DNA of 64,000 bases from Rhizobium freirei PRF 81 (GTDB lineage Bacteria > Pseudomonadota > Alphaproteobacteria > Rhizobiales > Rhizobiaceae). Positions 36,649 through 45,177 of this stretch are shown piece after piece (positions within the stretch are counted from its first letter, which is position 1; each line of letters opens with the position of its first letter). The translations under genes and the position numbers were made by a program. Under the pieces are notes generated by a model that was not told the DNA's origin, searched no databases, and worked only from the letters and a program-made list of their open reading frames with translations. The stretch is from contig NZ_AQHN01000089.1 in the NCBI RefSeq assembly GCF_000359745.1, positions 124,001 to 188,000 of the forward strand, read 5' to 3'.

Positions 36649-37712
36649 TTACGTCGAGTCCTTGGATCGAGAGTCCGATACAGGAGATCGGAAATCAGGT
36701 TGATGCCGATGAAAACCGTGCCGACGACGATGGTGCCGCCGAGGACGGCGTTCATATCGGCATTGCGCAGCGAGCTGGTAATGTAGAAGCCGATGCCGGG
36801 CCAGGAAAAGACGATTTCCGTCAGCACCGAGCCCTCGAGCAATCCGGCATAGGAAAGCGCGATGACGGTGATCAACGGCACCATAGCGCTGCGAAGCGCA
36901 TGCCCCCAGATCACCCGCGTCTCGGAAAGCCCCTTGGCACGCGCGGCCACGACATATTCCTGGCCGAGCTCGTTCAGCATGAAGCTGCGCGTCATGCGGC
37001 TGATATAGGCGAGTGAGAAATAGCCGAGCAGCGACGCCGGCAGGATGATGTGGCGGAAGACGTCCCAGAAGACATCCCACTGTCCCTGCATGGCGCTGTC
37101 GAGCAGGAAGAAGCCCGTGACCGGCGTGAAGGTATATTCGAAGGCGATGTCGATGCGGCCCGGATAAGCCACCCAGTTCAGCTTCGCATAGAAGATGACG
37201 AGCGAAACCATGGCCAGCCAGAAGACCGGCACGGAATAGCCGACAAGGCCGATGACGCGGACGATCTGATCGATGAAGCTGTTGCGGCGCACTGCCGCGA
37301 GAACGCCGAAGGGAACGCCGAAGACGGCGCCGATGATCGTGCCGACGGTCGCAAGCTCCATCGTCGCCGGAAAGACGCGCTTGATGTCGTCCATGACCGC
37401 ATTGGTCGTCAGCACCGACGTGCCGAAATCGCCGCTCAAGGCGCTCAGCAGATAATAATAGAACTGCAGATAGAGCGGTTGGTCAAGATGCATCTCCCGC
37501 CGCAGGCGCTCCAGCACCTGCTGCGGCGCGTGGTCGCCGGCGATCGCCAGCGCCGGATCGATCGGAATGACGCGCCCGATGAAGAAGGTAACGGCGAGAA
37601 GACCAAGATAGGTGGTGACTGCCACGACCAGGAATCGCAGCAGTCCCATGAAAAATGGAGCGGCACGGCCCTTCTTGGGCCGCACCTGCATTTTACGTTC
37701 GACAGTGCTCAA
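36645..37712 (-). CDS. Peptide ABC transporter permease (DppB-like)
   Basis: A 355-residue inner-membrane subunit. After an unusually basic N-terminus (KMQVRPKKGRAA) come six spans and the EAA loop RAKGLSETRVIWGHALRSAMVPL. LSGDFGTSVLT and LLEGSVLTEIVFSWPGIG are typical of DppB. The start is TTG at 37712 with AGGA eight bases upstream; ATG 37691 is an alternative with a poorer site. It sits 21 bases after the binding-protein gene and overlaps the next permease. Confidence 0.9.
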   Translation of the reverse strand: MSTVERKMQVRPKKGRAAPFFMGLLRFLVVAVTTYLGLLAVTFFIGRVIPIDPALAIAGDHAPQQVLERLRREMHLDQPLYLQFYYYLLSALSGDFGTSVLTTNAVMDDIKRVFPATMELATVGTIIGAVFGVPFGVLAAVRRNSFIDQIVRVIGLVGYSVPVFWLAMVSLVIFYAKLNWVAYPGRIDIAFEYTFTPVTGFFLLDSAMQGQWDVFWDVFRHIILPASLLGYFSLAYISRMTRSFMLNELGQEYVVAARAKGLSETRVIWGHALRSAMVPLITVIALSYAGLLEGSVLTEIVFSWPGIGFYITSSLRNADMNAVLGGTIVVGTVFIGINLISDLLYRTLDPRTRRK

Positions 37713-37733
37713 AAGACTAATCCTGCCGGATCA

Positions 37734-39374
37734 TCACTTCGAGATCGGCCAGACGAAGTTGTTGTCGAAGCTCGGGCCGAGCTTGAAATCCTTCACGTCC
37801 TTGCGATAGCCGGCGACTTCCGTCTGCTGATACAGGATGACGAAGGGGCTCGCGTCCATGAACTTCTTTTCGATGTCCTGATACATGGCGCCGCGCTTGG
37901 CCGCATCCCCTTCGAAGAGGGCTGCCTTAGCGAGCTTCTCCAGCTCCGGCGCCGTCCAGGTGTTGCGCCAGACGAGCGTCTTGTTCGTGCTGGTATCCGA
38001 ATTGTCGTCATTGGTCGTGAAGGTATCGGCGTTGGAATGGGGATCCCAATAGTCCGGGCCCCAGTTGCCGAAGTAGATGTCGTGATTACGGGCGCGATAC
38101 TTGGTCAGCTTCTGCTTGCCGTCGCCGGGGATGATCTCCACCTTGATGCCGGCCTGGCCGAGGGTCTGCTGGATCGCGGTGGCGATGCTCGTGTCCGGCT
38201 CGATGCTGCGCACGTCCATCGTGATCGAGAAGCCGTTCGGCAGACCTGCCTTGGCCAGCAATTCCTTGGCCTTGGCAACGTCGAGCTTGAACGGGTTCTC
38301 GTCCAGCGAACCGAGCATGCCCTTCGGCTCGAAGGTCTGATGGATTTCGCCGATACCCTTGATCAGCGTCTTTCCGATGGCGTCATAATCGACCAGGGAC
38401 TTGAACGCTTGCTGCACTTCCGGCTTGGCAAGGTTCGCATTCTTCTGGTTGAGGCTCATGTAGTAGATCGTGCCCTTGGGCGCGCTGGTCGAAGCGAGCT
38501 TCGGGTTCTTCTCGATGGCCGTGAGATCGGTCGGCGAGAGGTTGCGGGCGATATCGATATCGCCGTTCTCAAGAGCCAGACGCTGCGCGGAGCTTTCCTT
38601 CATGAAGCGATAGATGACGCGGTTCAGCTTCGTCTTGTCGCCGTAATAATTGTCGTTGCGCTCCAGCACGACGGCTTCGTTGGCACGCCACTCGCGCAGC
38701 TTGAACGGGCCGGAACCGGCAAAGCCGGTCTTCAGCCAGCCATTGCCGAAATCGTTGTCATATTTGTAGTCGGCAGACGGCGTGACCGGCTTCACATGCT
38801 GCATGACCAGCTTCTTGTCGACCACTTCGGCAACGGTTGCCGTCAGGCAGTTCAGCACGAAGCTCGGCGCATAGGGCTTGTCGACGGTGAAGGTGAAGGT
38901 GTTCGGATCGGTCGCCTTGGCCTTTTCCGTCACGTTGCCGCCGTTGATGCCGAACTGGGTGAGAATGAAGGCCGGGCTCTTGTCGAGCTTGACGACACGC
39001 TCGAAGGACCAGGCAACGTCGTCGGCCGTGATCGGATTGCCGGACGCGAACTTCAGGCCTGACTTCAGCTTGAAGGTGTAGGTCAGGTGATCGTCGGAGA
39101 CCGACCAGCTTTCGGCGAGGTCGCCCTTGATCTTGGAGGTGTCGTTGATGTCGAGGCGGACGAGCAGGCTGTAGGTGTTGCCGGTGATTTCGGCAGCCGA
39201 CAGCTCATAGGCTTCGGCCGGATCCATGCTCAGAATATCGTCGAAGGCGAAGCCTTCAACCAGCGTATCCTTGGGCGTCGCAGCGAAAGCGTTCGGCGCC
39301 GCCATCAACAGAAGCGAGAGAGCCACGCCGGCGGAAAGCGCGCGGAAACCGCTGTTCATCTTGGTAATCATCAT
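37734..39374 (-). CDS. Peptide ABC transporter substrate-binding protein (DppA-like)
   Basis: The periplasmic dipeptide/oligopeptide receptor (SBP family 5), 546 residues. The signal peptide ends NAFAATP. It contains the family sequence DPAEAYELSAAEITGNTYSLLV and the ITADDVAWSFERV segment, plus YFGNWGPDYWDPHSNADTF near the binding site. There are clustered ATGs at 39383, 39374 and 39371. The Shine-Dalgarno AGGGG abuts the first, so 39374 is chosen. It lies 36 bases after the dipeptidase gene, within the same operon. Confidence 0.92.
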   Translation of the reverse strand: MMITKMNSGFRALSAGVALSLLLMAAPNAFAATPKDTLVEGFAFDDILSMDPAEAYELSAAEITGNTYSLLVRLDINDTSKIKGDLAESWSVSDDHLTYTFKLKSGLKFASGNPITADDVAWSFERVVKLDKSPAFILTQFGINGGNVTEKAKATDPNTFTFTVDKPYAPSFVLNCLTATVAEVVDKKLVMQHVKPVTPSADYKYDNDFGNGWLKTGFAGSGPFKLREWRANEAVVLERNDNYYGDKTKLNRVIYRFMKESSAQRLALENGDIDIARNLSPTDLTAIEKNPKLASTSAPKGTIYYMSLNQKNANLAKPEVQQAFKSLVDYDAIGKTLIKGIGEIHQTFEPKGMLGSLDENPFKLDVAKAKELLAKAGLPNGFSITMDVRSIEPDTSIATAIQQTLGQAGIKVEIIPGDGKQKLTKYRARNHDIYFGNWGPDYWDPHSNADTFTTNDDNSDTSTNKTLVWRNTWTAPELEKLAKAALFEGDAAKRGAMYQDIEKKFMDASPFVILYQQTEVAGYRKDVKDFKLGPSFDNNFVWPISK

Positions 39375-39410
39375 TGTTTTCATTCCCCTCTTAACAAACT
39401 TTACGCAATA

Positions 39411-40481
39411 TCAGGACGCACTTGACCGGCTGCCTTCCTTCCAAGCGGACGCCAGGACGCGAAGCCAGTTCTCCCTGCACAGCTTTACAAGATCGGCCTC
39501 ACCATAGCCAACCTTCCGAAGGGCGGCAATCAGGATTTGATTGCCCGCCGCATCGCCGATTTCGGCGGGAATCGTCGCGCCGTCGAAGTCCGATCCCAGG
39601 CCGACGCAATCGATGCCAACGCGATCGACCAGATGCTCCACATGGCGCACCATCGCCTCGAGCGGCGTATCGGCATCCGAGCGAGCATCCTCGCGCAGCA
39701 TGGCCGTCGCATAGTTGAGGCCGACGATGCCGTGGCTTTCCCTGATGGCGTCGAGCTGCCTGTCGGTGAGGTTGCGCGCAACCGGCGTCAGGGCATGGGC
39801 ATTGGAATGACTGGCAACCAGCGGCTGGTCCGTAGTCTTGGCTACATCCCAGAAGCCCTTCTCGGTGATATGGGCGAGATCGACGAGGATGCCGAGCCGG
39901 TTGCATGCACGCACCAGCGCAAAGCCGGCATCCGTCAGACCGGGTCCGGTGTCCGGAGAACTCGGATAGGCGAAAGGCACACCATGGGCAAAGACATTGT
40001 TGCGGCTCCAGACGGGGCCGAGCGAGCGCAGGCCGGCTGCATAAACGGTTTCGAGTGCTGCGAGATCGGCATCGATGGCTTCGCAGCCTTCCATGTGCAT
40101 CACGGCTGCGAAAACGCCCTTTTCCATGCAATCGCGGATATCAGCGGTGGAGCGGCAGAGCTTCCAGACACCGGCACGATCCAGCCGCAAGGCAATCGCT
40201 GCCATTTCCAGCGCGATATCCAGCGACGGCGCCCGCTCCAGCGGAGCGGAAAGCGGTGTTGCGTAGTGACCGTTGACGTCAGGATTGGCAAAGACGAGAT
40301 CGCCTGATGGGATGTAGATGGCGCAGAGACCGCCGGCCAGCCCGCCTGCGCGGGCCCGTGGCGCATCGATATGGCCGCTCGACGTTCCATCCCTGAACTC
40401 GGCGATCGGATCGGCGCCATCGCGCGCATGATGCCACAGTCTCAGCAGAACGTCGTTGTGACCATCGAATACGGATTGCAT
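39411..40481 (-). CDS. Membrane-dipeptidase-type (M19) peptidase
   Basis: A zinc metallopeptidase of the renal dipeptidase family that splits dipeptides, 356 residues. Metal-site motifs in order are the N-terminal His-x-Asp type DGHND, the bridging Glu in MEGCEAID, His in DLAHITEKG, His in ASHSNAHAL, and Asp in GLGSDFDG. No signal peptide is seen, so it should be cytoplasmic. It is the first gene of an operon with a complete peptide importer, implying that imported dipeptides are hydrolysed by it. Confidence 0.92.
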   Translation of the reverse strand: MQSVFDGHNDVLLRLWHHARDGADPIAEFRDGTSSGHIDAPRARAGGLAGGLCAIYIPSGDLVFANPDVNGHYATPLSAPLERAPSLDIALEMAAIALRLDRAGVWKLCRSTADIRDCMEKGVFAAVMHMEGCEAIDADLAALETVYAAGLRSLGPVWSRNNVFAHGVPFAYPSSPDTGPGLTDAGFALVRACNRLGILVDLAHITEKGFWDVAKTTDQPLVASHSNAHALTPVARNLTDRQLDAIRESHGIVGLNYATAMLREDARSDADTPLEAMVRHVEHLVDRVGIDCVGLGSDFDGATIPAEIGDAAGNQILIAALRKVGYGEADLVKLCRENWLRVLASAWKEGSRSSAS

Positions 40482-40638
40482 CGTCTACCCTGGATAGGCG
40501 CCCCGACGGGGGAGCGAATGGAAAGTGGCAGAATAGAAAAGCTGACAGGATTCGCCATACCCAAATGAAAAAAATTTGCATTTGCATGGAATGGCTCATT
40601 TAAGCAGAAAAAGCGCGGCAAAAACCGCTAAACAGAAA

Positions 40639-40660
40639 AGGCGGGGTAGAAACCCCGCCT
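40639..40660 (-). terminator. Terminator of the sugar ABC operon
   Basis: A 9-bp stem AGGCGGGGT / ACCCCGCCT with a 4-base loop, followed on the minus strand by TTTTCTGTTT; 29 bases after the permease stop. Confidence 0.75.
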
Positions 40661-40688
40661 CTCGATCGCTGACGATGTGTCGGGCATT

Positions 40689-41714
40689 TCAGCGTTTGGC
40701 GCGCTTCTTCTGGCGGTAGACGTCGATGGCGACGGCGGCGATGATGATGACGCCCTTGGCGATTTCCTGGTAATAGGCGTCGACGTTCAGGAAGGTGAAG
40801 CCGGAGATCATCACGCCGAGGATGATCGTGCCGATCACCGTGCCGGCGATGCGCCCGACGCCGCCGGTGAGCGAGGTGCCGCCGATGACGGCCGCAGCGA
40901 TAGCGTCCAATTCATATGTCACGCCCATGCCGGCCTGCGCCGTCTGGACACGAGCAGCCGTAATGATGCCGGCAAGGCCTGCCAGAAGCCCGGCAATCGC
41001 ATAGACCTTGACCAGATGCCCCTCGACATTGATGCCCGAGACGCGCGCCGCCTGCACATTGGCACCGATCGCATAGGTGAACTTGCCGTAGCGCGTATAG
41101 CGCAGCACGATATGGAAAACGACGGCGATGATCAGGAAGACGACGACGGGCCAGATGCCGGAGCCGATGAAATTGAACTGATCGGTCAAGCCCGAGATTG
41201 GTTGCCCCTTGGTGTAGAGCTTCGACAGGCCGCGTGCCGAGACCATCATGCCGAGCGTGGCGATGAAGGGCGGAATTTTCGTGCGGGTAATGAGCTGGCC
41301 GTTGATATAGCCCGCAACGAGGCCGATCAGCAAACCGATGCCGATCGGAACGAAGAAGGGCATGTCGGTCAGCGCCGGATAGACGGCCCGCGCCCAGGTG
41401 GAGGACTGAGCGAAGCTGGCCGCCACCATGGCCGTCAGGCCGACGACGGAACCTGATGACAGGTCGATGCCACCCGTAATGATGACCTGCGTCACGCCGA
41501 CGGAGATGATGCCGATGACCGAAACCTGCAGGATCATGATCTTCAGGCGCTGCAGGTTCATCAGGAAGCTCTGGCCGACGAAGATCCAGCCGAGGATTTC
41601 ACAGAGAAGCGCAATGCCGATCAGCACAAGGAAGATGCCGAGTTCCGGCGGAACGCGACGGCGTCTAGGACGAGTCAATGCCGGTGCGGCCGCCTCTGCA
41701 ACTTTGCTAACCAT
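40689..41714 (-). CDS. Sugar ABC transporter permease (RbsC family)
   Basis: A 341-residue inner-membrane protein of the ribose/inositol type. It has about ten spans; ITGGIDLSSGSVVGLTAMVAA is the conserved RbsC segment, and TYAIGANVQAARVSGINV is the coupling loop. AAAVIGGTSLTGGVGRIAGT is typical of the family C-terminal half. The start has GGAGG seven bases upstream. It is last in an operon ordered binding protein, ATPase, permease. Confidence 0.93.
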   Translation of the reverse strand: MVSKVAEAAAPALTRPRRRRVPPELGIFLVLIGIALLCEILGWIFVGQSFLMNLQRLKIMILQVSVIGIISVGVTQVIITGGIDLSSGSVVGLTAMVAASFAQSSTWARAVYPALTDMPFFVPIGIGLLIGLVAGYINGQLITRTKIPPFIATLGMMVSARGLSKLYTKGQPISGLTDQFNFIGSGIWPVVVFLIIAVVFHIVLRYTRYGKFTYAIGANVQAARVSGINVEGHLVKVYAIAGLLAGLAGIITAARVQTAQAGMGVTYELDAIAAAVIGGTSLTGGVGRIAGTVIGTIILGVMISGFTFLNVDAYYQEIAKGVIIIAAVAIDVYRQKKRAKR

Positions 41715-41746
41715 GGTTCAATCCTCCCTTGCGATGATTGGCGGCG

Positions 41747-43288
41747 TCACTGCGCGGCCAGTTCCATCACCTTCACTTGAGTTGCGTCCGCGCGATCCAG
41801 GAATCCGGTCACCCGTCCTTCGTGCATCACCATGATCCGATCGCTCATGCCGAGCACCTCCGGCATTTCCGAGGAGATCATGATGACGGCGACGCCGTTG
41901 CGCGCCATTTCGGTGACCAGGCGATGGATTTCCGCCTTGGCGCCGACGTCGATGCCGCGGGTCGGCTCGTCGAGGATCAGAATGCGCGGGTTGGTCAGCA
42001 TCCACCGGCCGATCAGCGCCTTCTGCTGATTGCCGCCGGAAAGGTTTTCGATGCGCTCATCAAGGTTGGGCGTCTTGACGCGCAACTTCTTCGCCATCTC
42101 CTCGCACGCCTGCTCGATCGGCCCTTCCTGCACGAAGCCGCCGCGCACGAATTTGTCGTGCAGCACCGCGACCTGCATGTTCTCAAGCACGCTGAGGATG
42201 AGAAGACAGCCGGTATCCTTGCGGTCTTCCGTCAGGAAGGCCATCCGGTGACGGATGGCGTCCGCCGGCGAGGAAATCGTGGCCGCCTTGCCGAAGAGCT
42301 GGATCGTGCCCGACGAGGCCGGCGTCACGCCGAAAATGGTTTCGGCGACATTCGACCGACCGGAGCCGACCAGGCCGGCAACGCCGAGAATTTCGCCGGC
42401 TCTGACATCGAAGGACACATTCGAGAATACGCCGTCGAGGCTGAGATCCTTGACCGAAAGCACGGTCTCGCCGATCGGCACCTCCTCCTTCGGAAACATC
42501 TGCGTGATCTCGCGGCCGACCATCATGCGGATGATGTCGTCGCGCGTCACATCGGTGGAGGCATGCGTGCCGATATACTTGCCGTCGCGGAACACCGAGA
42601 ATTCGTCGGCGATCTCGAACAGCTCGTTCATCTTGTGGGTGATGTAGACAATGCCGATGCCCTGGGTGCGCAAATCGCGGATGATCTGGAAGAGATGCGC
42701 CACCTCGCGCTCGGTCAGGGCCGAGGTCGGTTCATCCATGATCAGCACGTCGGAATTATAGGAAACCGCCTTGGCGATTTCGACCATCTGCCGGTTGGCA
42801 ACTGAAAGCTCGCGCACCTGGATTTCAGGATCGATGGAAATGTTCAGGCGATGGAAGAGTTCCTCGGTCTTGCGTCTCATCTCCGTATGATCGACGAAGC
42901 CGAAACGGTTCTTCGGCTCACGCCGGATCCAGATATTCTCCGCCACCGTCATATAGGGCATCAGGTTCAGTTCCTGATGGATCATCGCGATGCCGTTTTC
43001 CAGCGCATCGAGCGGCGACTTCAGCCGGATTTCCACGCCCTTGAGGCGCACATCACCCTGGTCGGGGATATAGATGCCGGCAAGGATCTTCATCAGCGTA
43101 GACTTGCCCGCGCCGTTTTCACCCATCAGCGCATGCACCGTTCCGCGCTTCAGGTGGAAAGAAACGTCGTCGAGGGCCAGCACGCCGGGAAATTCCTTGC
43201 GGATGCCTTCCGCGCTCAGCAGATAGGCGGCATTCGGAACAACGCCGCTGGCGCGCACCGCCGCCATGGTGGATGGGCTCACAACCAT
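41747..43288 (-). CDS. Sugar ABC transporter ATP-binding protein (RbsA family)
   Basis: A 513-residue double ATPase. The first cassette has Walker A GENGAGKSTLMK, Q-loop IHQELNLMP and Walker B DVLIMDEPTSAL. In the second cassette the Walker A region is the usual degenerate GLVGSGRSNVAE, with signature LSGGNQQKALIGRWML and ILILDEPTRGIDVGAK. Such tandem proteins energise ribose, inositol, xylose and rhizopine importers. AGGGA precedes the ATG. The permease gene follows after 32 bases. Confidence 0.93.
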   Translation of the reverse strand: MVVSPSTMAAVRASGVVPNAAYLLSAEGIRKEFPGVLALDDVSFHLKRGTVHALMGENGAGKSTLMKILAGIYIPDQGDVRLKGVEIRLKSPLDALENGIAMIHQELNLMPYMTVAENIWIRREPKNRFGFVDHTEMRRKTEELFHRLNISIDPEIQVRELSVANRQMVEIAKAVSYNSDVLIMDEPTSALTEREVAHLFQIIRDLRTQGIGIVYITHKMNELFEIADEFSVFRDGKYIGTHASTDVTRDDIIRMMVGREITQMFPKEEVPIGETVLSVKDLSLDGVFSNVSFDVRAGEILGVAGLVGSGRSNVAETIFGVTPASSGTIQLFGKAATISSPADAIRHRMAFLTEDRKDTGCLLILSVLENMQVAVLHDKFVRGGFVQEGPIEQACEEMAKKLRVKTPNLDERIENLSGGNQQKALIGRWMLTNPRILILDEPTRGIDVGAKAEIHRLVTEMARNGVAVIMISSEMPEVLGMSDRIMVMHEGRVTGFLDRADATQVKVMELAAQ

Positions 43289-43360
43289 TTTTCCCTCCCG
43301 GGCAGATCGGATTTATGAGGATGCGGGCTCGAATGCCCGCATCCGTCGATCGCCATGCGA

Positions 43361-44290
43361 TCAGTTCTTCTTGACGAAGTCCTTGACGTTTGTCGGCGTC
43401 ACGAGCTGGAAGGGAATATAGACCTTTTTGTCGATCTTATCGCCCTTGGCGAGCTTCAGCGCGGCATCGACCGCGCCCTTGCCCTGACCGGCAGCATCCT
43501 GGAACACGGTGACCTTCAGGTCGCCGGCCTGCATGGCGGCAAGCGCGTCCTGCGTCGCATCGACGCCGGCGACGACGATCTTGTCCATTGGCTTGCCCGC
43601 AGCCTTCAACGCCTGGATGGCGCCGATCGCCATTTCGTCGTTGTTGGAGATGACCGCGTCGAATTCGAGACCGCTGGAGAGCCAGTTGGTCATCAGGTCG
43701 GCGCCCTGGGTACGCTGCCAGTTTGCAGTCTGCTCCTGAACGATCTTGATGCCCTTGCAGCCATCGGTAGCCAGAACGTCATGAACGTCCTTCGTACGCA
43801 TGCGGGCTGCCTGGTTGGACAATTCGCCCATCATGACGACGGCCTTGCCCTTGCCGCCGAGGATTCGGCAAACTTCCTTGGTTTCCAGCGTGCCGGATTC
43901 CTGCTCGTTGGATGCGACGAAGGCCTGCTTGTCCGGAAGGCTGTCGACGTTGGCCGGCTCGCGGTTGACGTAGACGAGCGGGATCTTGGCGTCGGCAGCC
44001 AGCTTGGAGATGGCAGCCGTTGCGTCGGTATCGACCGGGTTGACGATGATGGCATCGACCTTACTGGCGATGAAGTTCTGGATCTGGCTCTGCTGCTTGG
44101 CAACGTCGTTCTGAGCGTCTTCGACCTGCAGCGTCACGCCGCTCATGCCCTTTGCATAGTCCTGCATGCCGTTGCGCAGAACGGTCAGGAAGTTGTCGTC
44201 GAACAGCGCCATGGATACGCCGATCGTTTGAGCATGAGCAGCGGTCGACAACAGAAGCGCCATTGCCGAGCCAAGAATGAATTTCTTCAT
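43361..44290 (-). CDS. Sugar ABC transporter binding protein, rhizopine/inositol-like
   Basis: A 309-residue periplasmic receptor. Signal peptide MKKFILGSAMALLLSTAAHA is followed by QTIGVSMALFDDNFLTVLRNG. The mature sequence (IIVNPVDTDATAAISKLA, VYVNREPANVDSLPDKQAFV, NQAARMRTKDVHDVLA) closely resembles what I recall of the MocB rhizopine-binding protein and the myo-inositol receptor of rhizobia. Ligand assignment is therefore likely a cyclitol or related compound, not ribose; no catabolic gene is adjacent to test this. The start has GGGAGG. It heads the operon. Confidence 0.88.
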   Translation of the reverse strand: MKKFILGSAMALLLSTAAHAQTIGVSMALFDDNFLTVLRNGMQDYAKGMSGVTLQVEDAQNDVAKQQSQIQNFIASKVDAIIVNPVDTDATAAISKLAADAKIPLVYVNREPANVDSLPDKQAFVASNEQESGTLETKEVCRILGGKGKAVVMMGELSNQAARMRTKDVHDVLATDGCKGIKIVQEQTANWQRTQGADLMTNWLSSGLEFDAVISNNDEMAIGAIQALKAAGKPMDKIVVAGVDATQDALAAMQAGDLKVTVFQDAAGQGKGAVDAALKLAKGDKIDKKVYIPFQLVTPTNVKDFVKKN

Positions 44291-44442
44291 ATTTTCCTCC
44301 CAGATGCGGTGCCCGGCCACACCCCTCCTGAATGCCGGAGCCCCCGATCTCGACCGTGGGGCCTGTCATCAATTCGGTCGGCACTCCCATGCCGACTGCG
44401 TTGAAAAAAAACGGAACAAACAAACCGTAAAATTCCAAGTAC

Positions 44443-44456
44443 GGAATATTCATTCC
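44443..44456. promoter_or_regulatory. Dyad upstream of the sugar ABC operon
   Basis: GGAAT-ATTC-ATTCC, a perfect 5-bp inverted repeat, lies about 155 bases before the binding-protein start in the 375-base gap 44291-44665. This gap otherwise shows no gene. It is a candidate operator for an unlinked LacI- or GntR-type regulator, on form only. Confidence 0.3.
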
Positions 44457-44665
44457 ATTTTTCGCGACAAAGGTCAATACTAAATTCGGGCATCATTCTC
44501 GGAGGCGAAGAAGACGGATTTCTTGCGGGCGCTAGTGCAAGTCCTCGCCGTCGAACCTACATAGCATCACCCCGCCCAATGAAACGGTTATTCCATCGCG
44601 ATGGGAACGGAGTAGGATAAGATTGATCCCGGCCGCCCGCAGGCGGCCCGCAACGGAGAACAAAC

Positions 44666-45172
44666 ATGCCCTCGATGTACAGTTTCTCGGTCCCCGTCTT
44701 TCAACGCGGCCTGCAAAACCTCTCGGTCTACCTCGACCAGATCGAAGCCTATGCCTCTGAAAAGGGCATCGAGCCCAGTGAGCTCGTCGCAGCGCGGCTC
44801 TTCGACGACATGCTGCCGCTTTCAGGCCAATTCCAGCGCGCTTCCGACTCTGCGAAACTGGCCATCGCCCGGCTCGCAGGCATCGATGCGCCACGCTTCG
44901 AGGACAAGGAGACCACCGTTGCCGAGCTGCGTGAGCGCCTGAAGAAAACGCAGGATTTCCTGGCAACCGTGACGCCGCAAGCCTTGGAAGGTAGCGAAAC
45001 GCGCGAGGTGACGATCTCGCCTGGAGGCAACAAGATGGCCTTCAAGGGCGAGGATTATCTGACGAAGTTCGCGCTGCCGAACTTCTTCTTCCATGTCGCC
45101 ACCGCCCACGGCATCCTGCGCAGCCGTGGCCTGCCCATCGGCAAGATGACCTATCTCGGACCGCTTGGCTGA
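44666..45172 (+). CDS. DUF1993 family protein
   Basis: A 168-residue cytosolic protein matching the DUF1993 pattern: SMYSFSVPVFQRGLQNLSVYLDQIEAYA at the N-terminus, ARLFDDMLPLSGQF, then a C-terminal LPNFFFHVATAHGILRSRGLPIGKMTYLG. The family is predicted to be a DinB-like four-helix bundle. The conserved His in FHVATAHGILR could bind metal. Function is unknown. It is convergent with the sulfatase gene, only five bases between stops. Confidence 0.85.
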   Translation: MPSMYSFSVPVFQRGLQNLSVYLDQIEAYASEKGIEPSELVAARLFDDMLPLSGQFQRASDSAKLAIARLAGIDAPRFEDKETTVAELRERLKKTQDFLATVTPQALEGSETREVTISPGGNKMAFKGEDYLTKFALPNFFFHVATAHGILRSRGLPIGKMTYLGPLG

Positions 45173-45177
45173 AGCGA

